Assembly (NCBI GenBank): GCA_902491215.1
Contig: CABUGV010000002.1
Span: 62,001 to 126,000 of the forward strand
Length of the DNA: 64,000 nucleotides
Direction of reading: 5' to 3'
DNA from: 43-108 sp001915545
GTDB lineage: Bacteria; Bacteroidota; Bacteroidia; Bacteroidales; Bacteroidaceae
Position numbers and translations under genes: made by a program. Every line of letters begins with the position of its first letter. The first letter of the stretch is position 1. This document shows, one piece after another, positions 9,627 through 18,651 of the stretch. The notes under the pieces are model-generated. The model ran no database searches. It had not been told where the DNA came from and saw only the letters and a list, made by a program, of their open reading frames with translations.

Positions 9627-9641
9627 TCGACATACTGTCGA
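9627..9641. promoter_or_regulatory. Small perfect palindrome upstream of gyrA
   Basis: TCGACA (9627-9632) and TGTCGA (9636-9641) form a perfect inverted repeat around TAC, in the 237-bp gap between the M16 gene and gyrA. It could be an operator for gyrA or a weak terminator for the M16 gene; no T-tract follows on the minus strand, so termination is less likely. Nothing else stands out in this gap besides the gyrA promoter. Confidence 0.25.
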
Positions 9642-9711
9642 AAACGCATCAAAACCATATCTTACAGCCTTAAAACGGCACAAAATCAAATAATCAAAAA
9701 AAGGCATGTTT

Positions 9712-10998
9712 TTAATGTACATCACCCACAATACATTCCTTCATATTTTCCGCATTCAGATATTTTTGGGCATACTCCATAATCACATCTGCAGACATAT
9801 TCCGTATACGCCTGTTGTTCTCTAGAAGTGTTTCAGGCGATTTTCCCAAAATGTCAAGAATAACAAATGCGTTCGGAAGCTGAAAACCACCGTCATTGTT
9901 TCTGCAGGCATAACCGGTCATATAATTTTTCACCTGTGCAAGCTCAGCATCGCCTACTGGCTCTCTCTTCAGCTTCTCCATTTCAAGATAGACCTCCTCT
10001 ATCACGCGCTCAACATAATCATTGGCTGTTTCCGTAACAACCATAAAAGCGCTGTTATAAGGCACCGTACTGATAACAGTACTTATATCGTACGTATATC
10101 CTTTTGTTTCTCTGATATTTGTCATAAGCCTGCTTCCGAAATATCCGCCAAGAATAGTGGAAAGCATTGTCAGAGGTACAAAGTCATCGCTATCCTTTGG
10201 AGGGAAAAGACATCCCATACGTACTGCCGACTGAAAAGTTCCGGACATTTTGACAACAGAACGTTTCTCCTCTGCACTTACTATATCGTGAGGTTTAAGA
10301 AGCTCTGTCTCTTTGCTACTGCATCCCCATGCCGACTCTCCGAATAAAGACTCGACACTTGTAATTATATCATCATCCAGCCCACCTGTAAGATAAATCT
10401 TGCAATTATCAGAACCGATATATTTGTTCTTGAACTCCAGAAGATCTTCACGATTCAATGTCACGAAATCTTTTTCTTCAGGCTGCATGGTCACCGGATG
10501 CCCACATCCATACAAAGTTTTATAGAAAAGATTACGGCACTGGAAGTTTACAGTCTGCGATGATATAAGGAAAGACTGCTTCGCTGTACTGAGTTCCAGC
10601 GAAAGCTTGTCTTCCTCATAGACCGGTTCTGTAAATATGGATTGCAATATTGGAAGAATCTTCTTGAATGATTTTTTAAGACAATAAACAGTTGCCAATG
10701 AATAGTACATAGTTGAGACAAAATCAACAGATACACCATAAAAATCAAGCTTTTCGGCTATCTCATCCGCAGAAAAGCTATGTGTACCCTCTTTCAAATG
10801 ACTGAAACTGAACTTTGCCTGCAAAGGGCGTGATTGCTCCCACTGACCTGCGCGAAACAGAAAATCAGCTCTCACCATCTCCGATCCTGGAACATCGAAA
10901 CATGCAAGATTCATGCCATTACGCATAACACGTACATCAGGCTTTCTGATATCACTAAGTTCCACAGATGATAGTTCTGGCTGTATACTTCTGTCCAT
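9712..10998 (-). CDS. M16-family peptidase-like protein lacking the zinc-binding motif
   Basis: About 428 residues with the M16 (pitrilysin/processing peptidase) two-domain layout. The usual HxxEH helix is replaced by FSFSHLKEGTHSFSADEIAE, which keeps the EGT and EIAEKLDFYG landmarks but not the metal ligands, so it should not be proteolytically active alone. The second-domain landmark GGYFGSRLMTNIRETKGYTYDIS, typical of the substrate-binding partner subunit, is present. Family knowledge: such inactive chains pair with an active HxxEH chain; no partner gene is in the window. There is no signal peptide, so it is probably cytoplasmic. In-frame ATGs at 11040 and 11007 are alternative starts; 10998 (MDRSIQPEL) matches the usual beginning of homologs. 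It is downstream of kdsB and probably in the same operon. Confidence 0.8.
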   Translation of the reverse strand: MDRSIQPELSSVELSDIRKPDVRVMRNGMNLACFDVPGSEMVRADFLFRAGQWEQSRPLQAKFSFSHLKEGTHSFSADEIAEKLDFYGVSVDFVSTMYYSLATVYCLKKSFKKILPILQSIFTEPVYEEDKLSLELSTAKQSFLISSQTVNFQCRNLFYKTLYGCGHPVTMQPEEKDFVTLNREDLLEFKNKYIGSDNCKIYLTGGLDDDIITSVESLFGESAWGCSSKETELLKPHDIVSAEEKRSVVKMSGTFQSAVRMGCLFPPKDSDDFVPLTMLSTILGGYFGSRLMTNIRETKGYTYDISTVISTVPYNSAFMVVTETANDYVERVIEEVYLEMEKLKREPVGDAELAQVKNYMTGYACRNNDGGFQLPNAFVILDILGKSPETLLENNRRIRNMSADVIMEYAQKYLNAENMKECIVGDVH

Positions 10999-11063
10999 AA
11001 GCAACATATTCAAAGTTAATTTTTTCCCAATATCATACAATCCAGATAAACATTCTGGAAATT

Positions 11064-11834
11064 TTAAAATATATTTTCTGAATGTTTCAGAAACTCTTCT
11101 GCACGTTCTAGATCCTCAGGAGTGTCAATACCGACAGTTTCGATATTTGTTACGCCCACTTTAATCTTGTAACCGTTTTCCAACCATCTCAACTGTTCCA
11201 ATGACTCTGCCAATTCCAGCGAAGACTGCTTCAATTTGGTTATTTCATCAAGCACATTACCGCGATAAGCATATATTCCTATATGTCTATAATACTTATG
11301 AAGCTTAAGCCACAGATTCTTTTCATAACCTCTGACAAAAGGTATAACGGAACGACTGAAGTACATGGCATACATATTCTTATCCACAACAACTTTCGGG
11401 ATATTAACATTATCAAGCACCTCTGCTCCATCCTCTTCAGACAAAGGCTTCACAAGTGTAGCAATCTGTGTAGCATCATCATCGAAGCATTTTTTGAGCG
11501 CTTCAATCTGTTCAGCCTGAATAAAAGGCTCATCACCTTGTATGTTTACAACGACATCATATTTGTCAGCACCGACTTTGTGAAAAGCTTCAGCACAACG
11601 GTCTGTACCGCTTCTATGTTCCGTACTTGTCATAACGGCTTTTCCGCCAAAACCGACAACAGCATCATATATGCGTTTGTCGTCAGTTGCAACTACGACG
11701 TCATCCAAAATTCCCGCAACCTGTTCATACACTCTCTGCACCACCAACTTGCCTGAAAGCACAGCCAAAGGTTTGGCAGGGAATCTCGTTGAAGCATACC
11801 TCGCAGGTATTATACCTAGAAACTTCATATCCAA
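11064..11834 (-). CDS. kdsB: 3-deoxy-manno-octulosonate cytidylyltransferase
   Basis: A 256-residue CMP-Kdo synthetase. It activates Kdo with CTP to CMP-Kdo for the lipopolysaccharide inner core in the cytoplasm. The N-terminal nucleotide-binding segment IIPARYASTRFPAKPL, the EHRSGTDRCAEAF block and the NIQGDEPFI motif are all intact and the length is normal. An ATG two codons in (11828) is an alternative start. It lies between the penicillin-binding protein gene and the M16 gene on the same strand with 22-65 bp gaps, so an envelope-synthesis operon is likely. Confidence 0.95.
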   Translation of the reverse strand: MDMKFLGIIPARYASTRFPAKPLAVLSGKLVVQRVYEQVAGILDDVVVATDDKRIYDAVVGFGGKAVMTSTEHRSGTDRCAEAFHKVGADKYDVVVNIQGDEPFIQAEQIEALKKCFDDDATQIATLVKPLSEEDGAEVLDNVNIPKVVVDKNMYAMYFSRSVIPFVRGYEKNLWLKLHKYYRHIGIYAYRGNVLDEITKLKQSSLELAESLEQLRWLENGYKIKVGVTNIETVGIDTPEDLERAEEFLKHSENIF

Positions 11835-11856
11835 ATAGACTTATTAATTGTTGTCA

Positions 11857-14265
11857 CTATTGAAAAAATTCATCAATCTCTCCATCGCCATACAAAGAAC
11901 CTTCATCGTCTTCAACGAAGTCTGTTCCTGGCTCAAGGTTATCCAGTTCGCTGGAACAAAGTTCAAAATCTTCCGGTATATCAAACTTTTCGTCCTGACT
12001 GTATCCCAGCTTGCTGTCCTTATAAACCTTGTTCATGAACAATCCATATATAGGGAGTGCGGCGCTCGCTCCCTGGCCGTACTGCATAGTATTGAAATGT
12101 ATATCCCTGTCGTCACCGCCAACCCAGCATCCGACCACCAAACTAGGAGTAAATCCCATAAACCAACCGTCTGAGTTGTCATTGGTTGTTCCGGTCTTTC
12201 CACCCATTTCAGCTTTAATGTTGTATCTGAAACGTATTCTGCGTCCGGTACCTTCATCTATTACAGCCTTCAGCATATCAATCATGCTGTACGCCGTATT
12301 TGGACTCATAACCTCCTTCATCTGAGGGGTAAATGTAGCCACGACATTTCCGCTCGCATCTTCAATGCGTGTTACGAGCAGAGGAGCAAATTTAACTCCG
12401 GCATTGGCAAAAGCCGTATATGCGCTTACCATCTCGCCGACACTGACATCACAAGGGCCGAGACATAAGCTGAGCGAAGGATAAATGTCACGATTCTTAA
12501 TGCCCATATCGTGCATCAAGGTAACCAACTGTTTAGGATTCATCTGCGACATCAGATAAGCGGCTATCCAGTTGTTAGACTGCGACAAGCCCCATCTCAA
12601 AGTCACCATTTCTCCATATCTTGCATGACTTGAATTGCGTGGAGTCCAAACAGTATTTCCAACCTGATATGAGCGCTGAACATTTGGTGCCACGTCGCAC
12701 GGTGTGAATCCGTTTTCCATTGCCAGCGTATACAAGAACGGTTTTATTGTAGAACCAATCTGTCTGCGTCCGCCACCCAAAACATTATCATACTGGAAGA
12801 ATCTGAAATTCAATCCTCCGACATAAGCTTTAACCTCACCAGTCTTCGGATCCATCGCCATCATTGCTGAACGCAAGAAGCGCTTATAGTATCTCATCGA
12901 ATCCATAGGAGTCATGACAGTATCCACCATACCATGATATGTAAACACACTCATCTCCTGTTTGGTATTGAAAGCCTTCAATATATCTTCTTCTGAATAT
13001 CCTGAAGCCTTCATAATCCTATAGCGCTCCGTCTGCTTCATATACCTTTGCAGAATCTTGTCAACCTGAGCTCGCGACAATCTGCTGGAATAAGGAGAGT
13101 TTGGCGAATTTCTTTTCTCTCTATCGAAGTTTGGCTGCAGGAAGAGCGCCACATGCTCATAAACAGCATCTTCCGCATACTTCTGCATCCTCGAATCAAT
13201 AGTAGTATAAATTTTAAGACCGTCTGAATAAATATCATAATTCGTACCGTCCTTCTTTTTATTCTTCTTGCACCATCCATACAGAGGATCGGTTTCCCAT
13301 GCAAGTGAGTCTTCATAATACTGCTGACCTTGCCATGAAGCATAATCGTCTCTGTCAGGCTTTCCGGCCATCATTATCTTGCGCAGATATTCTCTGAAAT
13401 AAGGTGCCAATCCTTCCTTATGATCAAGCACGTGAAAACGGCTGACATCCAATTCCTCAGCCTGCGCCTCTTTCATCTCTGCCTCGGTAATATAGCCGGC
13501 TTTCTGCATCTGAGAAAGTACTACATTTCGTCTCTCACGGCTGCGTTCATTGAATCTAACAGGGTTGAAATACGACGGATTCTTACACATGCCGACCAAC
13601 GTGGCACTCTCAACCAGATTCAGTTGACTAGGCTCTTTTCCAAAATAAGTATTTGCTGCATTTCTGATGCCGACAGCATTATTGAGGAAATCGAAATAAT
13701 TGAGATACATCGTTATTATTTCCTCCTTTGTATAGTATCTTTCAAGCTGAACAGCAATATACCACTCTATCGGCTTCTGCATAAGTCTCTGACGTGTATT
13801 CTCAGCCACATCACTATATAATTGCTTTGCCAGCTGCTGAGTAATTGTACTACCACCGCCGGCAGATTTCTGATGCAGAAGGCCACGTTTTACCACGGCT
13901 CTTGCCACAGCCCTTAGATCAATGCCCGAATGATTGTAGAAACGCACGTCCTCAGTTGCAACCAATGCCTTCACCAAATTATCTGGAAGTGAATCATAAG
14001 GCACCATAACGCGGTTCTCCGATGCATAACTCCATGTTCCTATAACTTTTCCGTCTGAAGAATATATTCTTGAAGCATACTTGTTTATAGGATTATGCAA
14101 ATCAGAAATAGGAGGAAGTTTGCCCAACCATCCCTGGGATATAAAAAATATGCTGAAAGCTACTGCTGCTATTATCAGCACTACAAAAACCCACAATACA
14201 AGAATAACCTTCTTATATCCTTTTGCAGATTTTACCTTTTCATTATTCTGTATATCTTTCATCAT
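11857..14265 (-). CDS. Class A penicillin-binding protein (PBP1A-like transglycosylase/transpeptidase)
   Basis: An 802-residue bifunctional peptidoglycan synthase. A cytoplasmic tail is followed by one membrane anchor at residues about 19-43. The GT51 glycosyltransferase domain has catalytic E105 in ATEDVRFYNHSG and the GGGSTITQQLAKQLY motif. The penicillin-binding transpeptidase domain has the SxxK motif at S505-K508 (GSTIKPF), SxN at S563-N565 (SQSNNW) and KTG at 690-692 (GGKTGTTNDNSDGW). The C-terminus is acidic. It polymerises and crosslinks glycan strands on the outer face of the inner membrane. It is the first gene of an apparent PBP-kdsB-M16 unit. The start may be either of two adjacent ATGs. 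Confidence 0.95.
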   Translation of the reverse strand: MMKDIQNNEKVKSAKGYKKVILVLWVFVVLIIAAVAFSIFFISQGWLGKLPPISDLHNPINKYASRIYSSDGKVIGTWSYASENRVMVPYDSLPDNLVKALVATEDVRFYNHSGIDLRAVARAVVKRGLLHQKSAGGGSTITQQLAKQLYSDVAENTRQRLMQKPIEWYIAVQLERYYTKEEIITMYLNYFDFLNNAVGIRNAANTYFGKEPSQLNLVESATLVGMCKNPSYFNPVRFNERSRERRNVVLSQMQKAGYITEAEMKEAQAEELDVSRFHVLDHKEGLAPYFREYLRKIMMAGKPDRDDYASWQGQQYYEDSLAWETDPLYGWCKKNKKKDGTNYDIYSDGLKIYTTIDSRMQKYAEDAVYEHVALFLQPNFDREKRNSPNSPYSSRLSRAQVDKILQRYMKQTERYRIMKASGYSEEDILKAFNTKQEMSVFTYHGMVDTVMTPMDSMRYYKRFLRSAMMAMDPKTGEVKAYVGGLNFRFFQYDNVLGGGRRQIGSTIKPFLYTLAMENGFTPCDVAPNVQRSYQVGNTVWTPRNSSHARYGEMVTLRWGLSQSNNWIAAYLMSQMNPKQLVTLMHDMGIKNRDIYPSLSLCLGPCDVSVGEMVSAYTAFANAGVKFAPLLVTRIEDASGNVVATFTPQMKEVMSPNTAYSMIDMLKAVIDEGTGRRIRFRYNIKAEMGGKTGTTNDNSDGWFMGFTPSLVVGCWVGGDDRDIHFNTMQYGQGASAALPIYGLFMNKVYKDSKLGYSQDEKFDIPEDFELCSSELDNLEPGTDFVEDDEGSLYGDGEIDEFFQ

Positions 14266-14368
14266 GTTGTTTTAGTACTTCTTCAAAATATTACCATTTA
14301 TAAGTCAATTATGCACAGTGCCGTATATCGAAAAACGTAAGCCTGATAAGCTAACAGCGGTTATACAT

Positions 14369-15934
14369 TCAACGTTTCTTCAGCACGAGCGATGTTATAC
14401 GCATATTGTTGTCCAATATGGCAGTACCAGACAATCCGTCAGCAGATGTACTGTCGTTTACTTCATCAGCAGAATCCGACGATGTCTTACGCAGTATGAA
14501 TTTTACATTATAAAAATATTTTCCTTTGCCTGCATCAATCTTGGCCACATTGCAATTCTGAGCTTCAAGACGTACATCTGAAGACTTATGCATTTCCTTC
14601 ATATATCTCTCAACATCTTCCCACGAAGCATTTGTTTTACCAATATATGAACTCAGCGAACTGCTTACGGTTCTCTTGACTGCTTCGTCATCATCAGCCG
14701 AAATTGCATCAAAATGTGCTCTAATACATCTCATGGCGTTTTGCTCCTCATCTGGTGTAAGCACATTCTTCTTAAGTGTATCCATCCACTTCTGCGCATC
14801 GTTATAATACCGGCCTTTCGGGAATTCCGCCATATAGGCCGTAAAAGATTCTTCGGTATTAGTGGCAAAAGCTTCTATAAAAGACAGAGAATCGAGTTTT
14901 TGGAATGCTGCATCATAAAAGAAACCATGCGAGTACTTATCCATATATCTGTTCATCGACTCTTTTGTACATTCAGAAAGAGCGGCATTCCAGTCACTTT
15001 CCTCTTCGCGTACAGCGTCAAGCATTTCCTCAGCCTCAGCAATATGAAATCCATCAGTATAAACAGATAAATAAGCTGTCAATGCTGAATCCAAACCTGC
15101 ACAATCACGCTCACTTTCACATTTTCTGACCAAATTCCAAGCCTCGGTTTCCTCTTCAAAATTATTTTGTCCCGATATATAGTAAATAGCGGCGGAAATA
15201 AGCAACGCTATAAACAGAATCACTGAAATGAAAATCCAAACAATCTTTCTTTGTCTTTTTCTGCGTATGTTTTTTCTTATATCTGCAAGCCGCGCATTTT
15301 CAGGGTCATATATAAGCCCTTCACGAATAAACTCATCAGCTTTCTCACTATTTCCTTCGTGCAATTCATTGAGCGCACTGTCTGCAAACTTATCTGCGCA
15401 CATAGCAGAAATCTCAGCTCGAAGCTTCAGATTATCTTCTGAAGGATTGCTGCTTATCAGCTTGTTTACTTCAGAATAAGCTTTTTCAACATCACCACCG
15501 GCCACCAGATTCCTGATATAATCACTACCATCTGGCTGATTTCCCCTTTTATTGTCCTGTTTGCTGTCCATTAAAGCCTTGACATCTCTAAACGTCTTAT
15601 TGTTCGGATACACGGCAAGCAACTCTTCTATTCCGGCACGTGCTTCTTCAAAATGGCCATTATTATAGTCACGGACCACTTTGTTATATTTCTCTTGTAC
15701 GTCCTTTACATTCTGCACAACCTTACGCTGTTCGCCGTTGTTTTCACATGTATCCGAAGGTTCCACCGTCAATGTTTCTGAACAGCCTGCACAAGTCTTG
15801 CTGTCTCTGAGATTAGCTGTTCCGCATTTAGGACACATAATAATATTGCCCGCAATAGGGCAACCGCATTCGGGACACGTCGGAGCTTTGTCCGATACCG
15901 TATGACCGCATTCGGGACATTTTATCAATGACAT
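14369..15934 (-). CDS. Zinc-ribbon membrane protein with TPR-like regions
   Basis: A 521-residue protein starting with three consecutive zinc ribbons: CPECG...CPECG (residues 5-25), CPKCG...CAGC (34-53). A helical TPR-like stretch follows (about 75-215), then a basic stretch and one membrane segment (VWIFISVILFIALLISAAIYYI, about residue 232-254). The C-terminal extracytoplasmic half begins with helical repeats (NLVRKCESERDCAGLDSALT and similar, each about 40 residues) and ends with a small beta-rich domain. Zinc ribbons of this type usually sit in the cytoplasm and mark sensing or scaffold proteins, but I do not recognise a specific family. The neighbouring gene at 16024 also encodes a zinc-ribbon membrane protein, suggesting they work together (inference). 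Confidence 0.8.
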   Translation of the reverse strand: MSLIKCPECGHTVSDKAPTCPECGCPIAGNIIMCPKCGTANLRDSKTCAGCSETLTVEPSDTCENNGEQRKVVQNVKDVQEKYNKVVRDYNNGHFEEARAGIEELLAVYPNNKTFRDVKALMDSKQDNKRGNQPDGSDYIRNLVAGGDVEKAYSEVNKLISSNPSEDNLKLRAEISAMCADKFADSALNELHEGNSEKADEFIREGLIYDPENARLADIRKNIRRKRQRKIVWIFISVILFIALLISAAIYYISGQNNFEEETEAWNLVRKCESERDCAGLDSALTAYLSVYTDGFHIAEAEEMLDAVREEESDWNAALSECTKESMNRYMDKYSHGFFYDAAFQKLDSLSFIEAFATNTEESFTAYMAEFPKGRYYNDAQKWMDTLKKNVLTPDEEQNAMRCIRAHFDAISADDDEAVKRTVSSSLSSYIGKTNASWEDVERYMKEMHKSSDVRLEAQNCNVAKIDAGKGKYFYNVKFILRKTSSDSADEVNDSTSADGLSGTAILDNNMRITSLVLKKR

Positions 15935-16023
15935 ATCTTATAGCTTAATATATAATGCACATATTTACAATAGGCAAAGGCTGAAGAATCCTACATCTGC
16001 GTTGTGAACACCCCTGCCTATAA

Positions 16024-16584
16024 TCACAAAGAATCTTGTACAGCTGCATCAACCGCCAACGAATCATGTTTGGAAGCAGCAACTGTTTCATAATAAGTTG
16101 AATCCATAGACACATCTATAGAGTCTTCTACTACAGGCTCAGGTTCTGTAATAGGTTCATCATCGAGAACTTCTGTTTCAAGACTGTTCGAACCTGCTAA
16201 AGTATCAGCATGAGTACCCTGAAAAACAGGCATTTTAGGTTTAGCCTCTTCATCAAATGCAAACAAAAGCACTAGAGCTATCAAGGAAAACGACATGAAC
16301 CATATAGTAGCAGTTTTCACCAGACGTCCTCCACGTCTGCATTTTGCCCATAACAGGATATAGACAACATCTACTGCAAGCCATGCAGTACCTAGCCATG
16401 TAAAACCGAACATAAGACTCTTTATCATTATGATGACAAGGAGCGACACGCCAAGCATCAATCCGGCATCAGCTAAAGGAGAACGTACAACAGACATTGC
16501 CCCATTTATTTTCTTTCCACAGCAAGGACATACCTTGGCATCCCCTGCTTCATACCCGCAATGCGGGCATTTACCATTTTCCAT
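16024..16584 (-). CDS. Zinc-ribbon membrane protein of unknown function
   Basis: 186 residues. The N-terminus is a double-zinc-ribbon (CPHCGYEAGDAKVCPCCGKK). Three hydrophobic segments follow (about residues 39-60, 65-80 and 88-108), then an acidic, Asp/Glu/Ser-rich tail of about 75 residues (DSLAVDAAVQDSL at the end) with no recognisable fold. It is probably an inner-membrane protein with the ribbon on the cytoplasmic side. The gene precedes the larger zinc-ribbon/TPR gene by 89 bp on the same strand and has its own promoter match upstream, so they may form a two-gene unit. No function can be assigned. Confidence 0.75.
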   Translation of the reverse strand: MENGKCPHCGYEAGDAKVCPCCGKKINGAMSVVRSPLADAGLMLGVSLLVIIMIKSLMFGFTWLGTAWLAVDVVYILLWAKCRRGGRLVKTATIWFMSFSLIALVLLFAFDEEAKPKMPVFQGTHADTLAGSNSLETEVLDDEPITEPEPVVEDSIDVSMDSTYYETVAASKHDSLAVDAAVQDSL

Positions 16585-16646
16585 ATATAATAAACAATAT
16601 CTACGTACCTATACGGCACGACACATTTTAAGTCTATAGTAACATG

Positions 16647-16654
16647 CAAAAATA
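16647..16654 (-). promoter_or_regulatory. Putative -7 element for the zinc-ribbon genes
   Basis: The complement reads TATTTTTG, an exact TAnnTTTG match, 63 bp upstream of the ATG at 16584. No clear TTTG is found at the -33 position. Confidence 0.4.
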
Positions 16655-16724
16655 AGGAAACAAATCGAAAACTTACAGCACAGAAAGATTTTTTTAAAAC
16701 ATACATCATGCTTTTATATAAAAA

Positions 16725-16752
16725 AGCGTATGGACTACAAAGTCCACACGCT
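16725..16752 (-). terminator. Hairpin terminator after the erythromycin-esterase-like gene
   Basis: AGCGTATGGACT (16725-16736) pairs with AGTCCACACGCT (16741-16752) at 11 of 12 positions around a 4-nt loop. On the minus strand the stem is followed directly by a run of T (complement of 16719-16724). Confidence 0.75.
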
Positions 16753-16799
16753 ACATAAAAGAAGACTTAACATTTAAAGCGTTCAATCCAAATCAATAT

Positions 16800-18536
16800 T
16801 CACTTCACGACAAGCATACCGTCCATGAAGCTTTTAGGACATATCAGATCATAAAATTCATGCACTCCTTCAAAATACTCGCCACTGTTAATGAAATAGC
16901 TGTCACTTCTTACATATACCAGCCCACCGAGTTTTCTGCAATCTACATAAAGATAAGGAGAATGAGCCCACCGGCACAGTGCGTCAAGACTGTTTTCAGG
17001 AGAAACATATTCCTTTTCTCCCTTGCGGGGCCTGTCGCTTATTATGCCCAGACAGGCATACCTCTTGCCGTACTCCTCACGCAGACGACATCCCAGAGAA
17101 CGGTTCCATGGATTGACTGCTTCAGAATGATGCAATGTGGACAGACAGCCTAAAAATATAATAGGTGAAGATTCCGGAATAAGTGTTCGGACTACATCGC
17201 GGAAAAATACGTATTGCAGAGAATCCTTTGAATAGGGATTCCAATCATCAAGAAAATAATTGTCGGGGTCTTTGAAACTGTTCAGCAGAAAATACCGAAT
17301 CATACGAGTGTCCGCGCATCCAAGCATCTCATCGAACTTGTCAAGATTGGATGTTATATAATCAGCTCCATACTGATAGAGAATATTTACGTCGGCTCGC
17401 ATCTCATCGGTAAGTATATTTATCAGAGAATCCAATTCATCACATTCTGCCGATTTGGAGGCCGTCTGCAGGAAAGTGGTACAACCTAACGTTCTTGCAT
17501 CAGGAAGTGAATATTCCCTAACCGACCACTGCTGACGGACCGGAATATTCAATCCCAAAATACGAACTTTGTCCTCACGTCCGACATTGAACCCTTTTAT
17601 CCATTCTATAAGGTTCAAGAAAACTGTGTCGTTTCTGAACAGCTCTATCATGGAACGTGTGAAATCTTCATCACCTGAAACATAGCGATTGAGGTACAAC
17701 CCTTCTACAACCGAAAACTCTGCGACTACAGTACGGCATCCACCCTCAGCAATCTGCCTCTTCAAAATTTCGGCGACGGCAACCGGCAGACTGCTGTCTT
17801 CAAACATGCCGAAACCAATGCCGAGCACATCTGCATCAAGCACATTCATATCGTCAAAGCCGTCTTTACCAGAGAGTTCTACAGGCAAGGATTTGTTGAG
17901 AATCTTCATGTCCATCTTTGGAATACACACAGCCTCCGCATTGTTGAGAACATGTCCACCACACGCAATTTCAAGCTTTTCAATAAACATACACCGTGTT
18001 GACATGTCAGGGAAATGTTCGTACTCTTTACCATTTCCAATAATCCTGACATCAAGTACACGTGCCTTAGGTGCATCTAGCGAGACTGAAGTACTAACAA
18101 ATCCGCCTCCACACTGCAACTTTACAGAATCTGCGTATACAGCACCTGATTCCGGATCCGAAGCATAAACATACATTACCGCCCACTGCATATAATCGCA
18201 CATATAGCTCAGTGAAACCTCCAATTCTCCTTGCAGACGTTCTGGCAAAACAATTGGATTATCTGTACCAAAATCTATATACGTCGTGGTCAGATTATGG
18301 TAATTCAACCTGAGACATTTTTTGCCGTCGACATCGGCTGTTCCTACACTAACACTTCCTCCAGATTTATACCTGAAGTTGCTCCATCCTATTGCCTTGC
18401 CATCTTCAACACGGGAAAAATCAAGATTATACACTTCCTGATACGTCTGGCAATACGCTTCTGAACACCATATCAAAAGGAAGCATAACATTGAAACAAT
18501 TTTTGGAGAACTAAATTTCATACAAGCCATTTTCAT
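16800..18536 (-). CDS. Exported erythromycin-esterase-like protein, catalytic motif not conserved
   Basis: 578 residues. The N-terminus has a signal peptide ending near SEAYCQ (residue 30); ATGs at codons 3 and 6 are alternative starts. Residues about 35-195 form a beta-rich carbohydrate-binding-like domain (NLDFSRVEDGKAIGWSNF). Residues about 230-520 follow the layout of erythromycin-esterase homologs: VLGIGFGMFED, then a helix and RTVVAEFSVVEG, WIKGFNVGREDKVRILGLN, and FLGCLSTLHHSEAVNPWNRS followed by LREEYGKRYACLGI. The GE(A/G)xHG catalytic segment of EreA/B appears replaced by GIGFGMFED, so esterase chemistry is doubtful; H469-H470 sit where the family has an exposed His. Fold assignment is an inference from motif order. 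The gene heads a run of exported proteins of unknown role. Confidence 0.6.
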   Translation of the reverse strand: MKMACMKFSSPKIVSMLCFLLIWCSEAYCQTYQEVYNLDFSRVEDGKAIGWSNFRYKSGGSVSVGTADVDGKKCLRLNYHNLTTTYIDFGTDNPIVLPERLQGELEVSLSYMCDYMQWAVMYVYASDPESGAVYADSVKLQCGGGFVSTSVSLDAPKARVLDVRIIGNGKEYEHFPDMSTRCMFIEKLEIACGGHVLNNAEAVCIPKMDMKILNKSLPVELSGKDGFDDMNVLDADVLGIGFGMFEDSSLPVAVAEILKRQIAEGGCRTVVAEFSVVEGLYLNRYVSGDEDFTRSMIELFRNDTVFLNLIEWIKGFNVGREDKVRILGLNIPVRQQWSVREYSLPDARTLGCTTFLQTASKSAECDELDSLINILTDEMRADVNILYQYGADYITSNLDKFDEMLGCADTRMIRYFLLNSFKDPDNYFLDDWNPYSKDSLQYVFFRDVVRTLIPESSPIIFLGCLSTLHHSEAVNPWNRSLGCRLREEYGKRYACLGIISDRPRKGEKEYVSPENSLDALCRWAHSPYLYVDCRKLGGLVYVRSDSYFINSGEYFEGVHEFYDLICPKSFMDGMLVVK

Positions 18537-18651
18537 TTATATGTCATTAAAATATGTTTTTTCACGAATACGATATGATAAAAATCGCCGTATCTGCAAC
18601 AAACAATACATCAACAATATACAGTGCGCTAAGGAATTTCACCACTATGCA

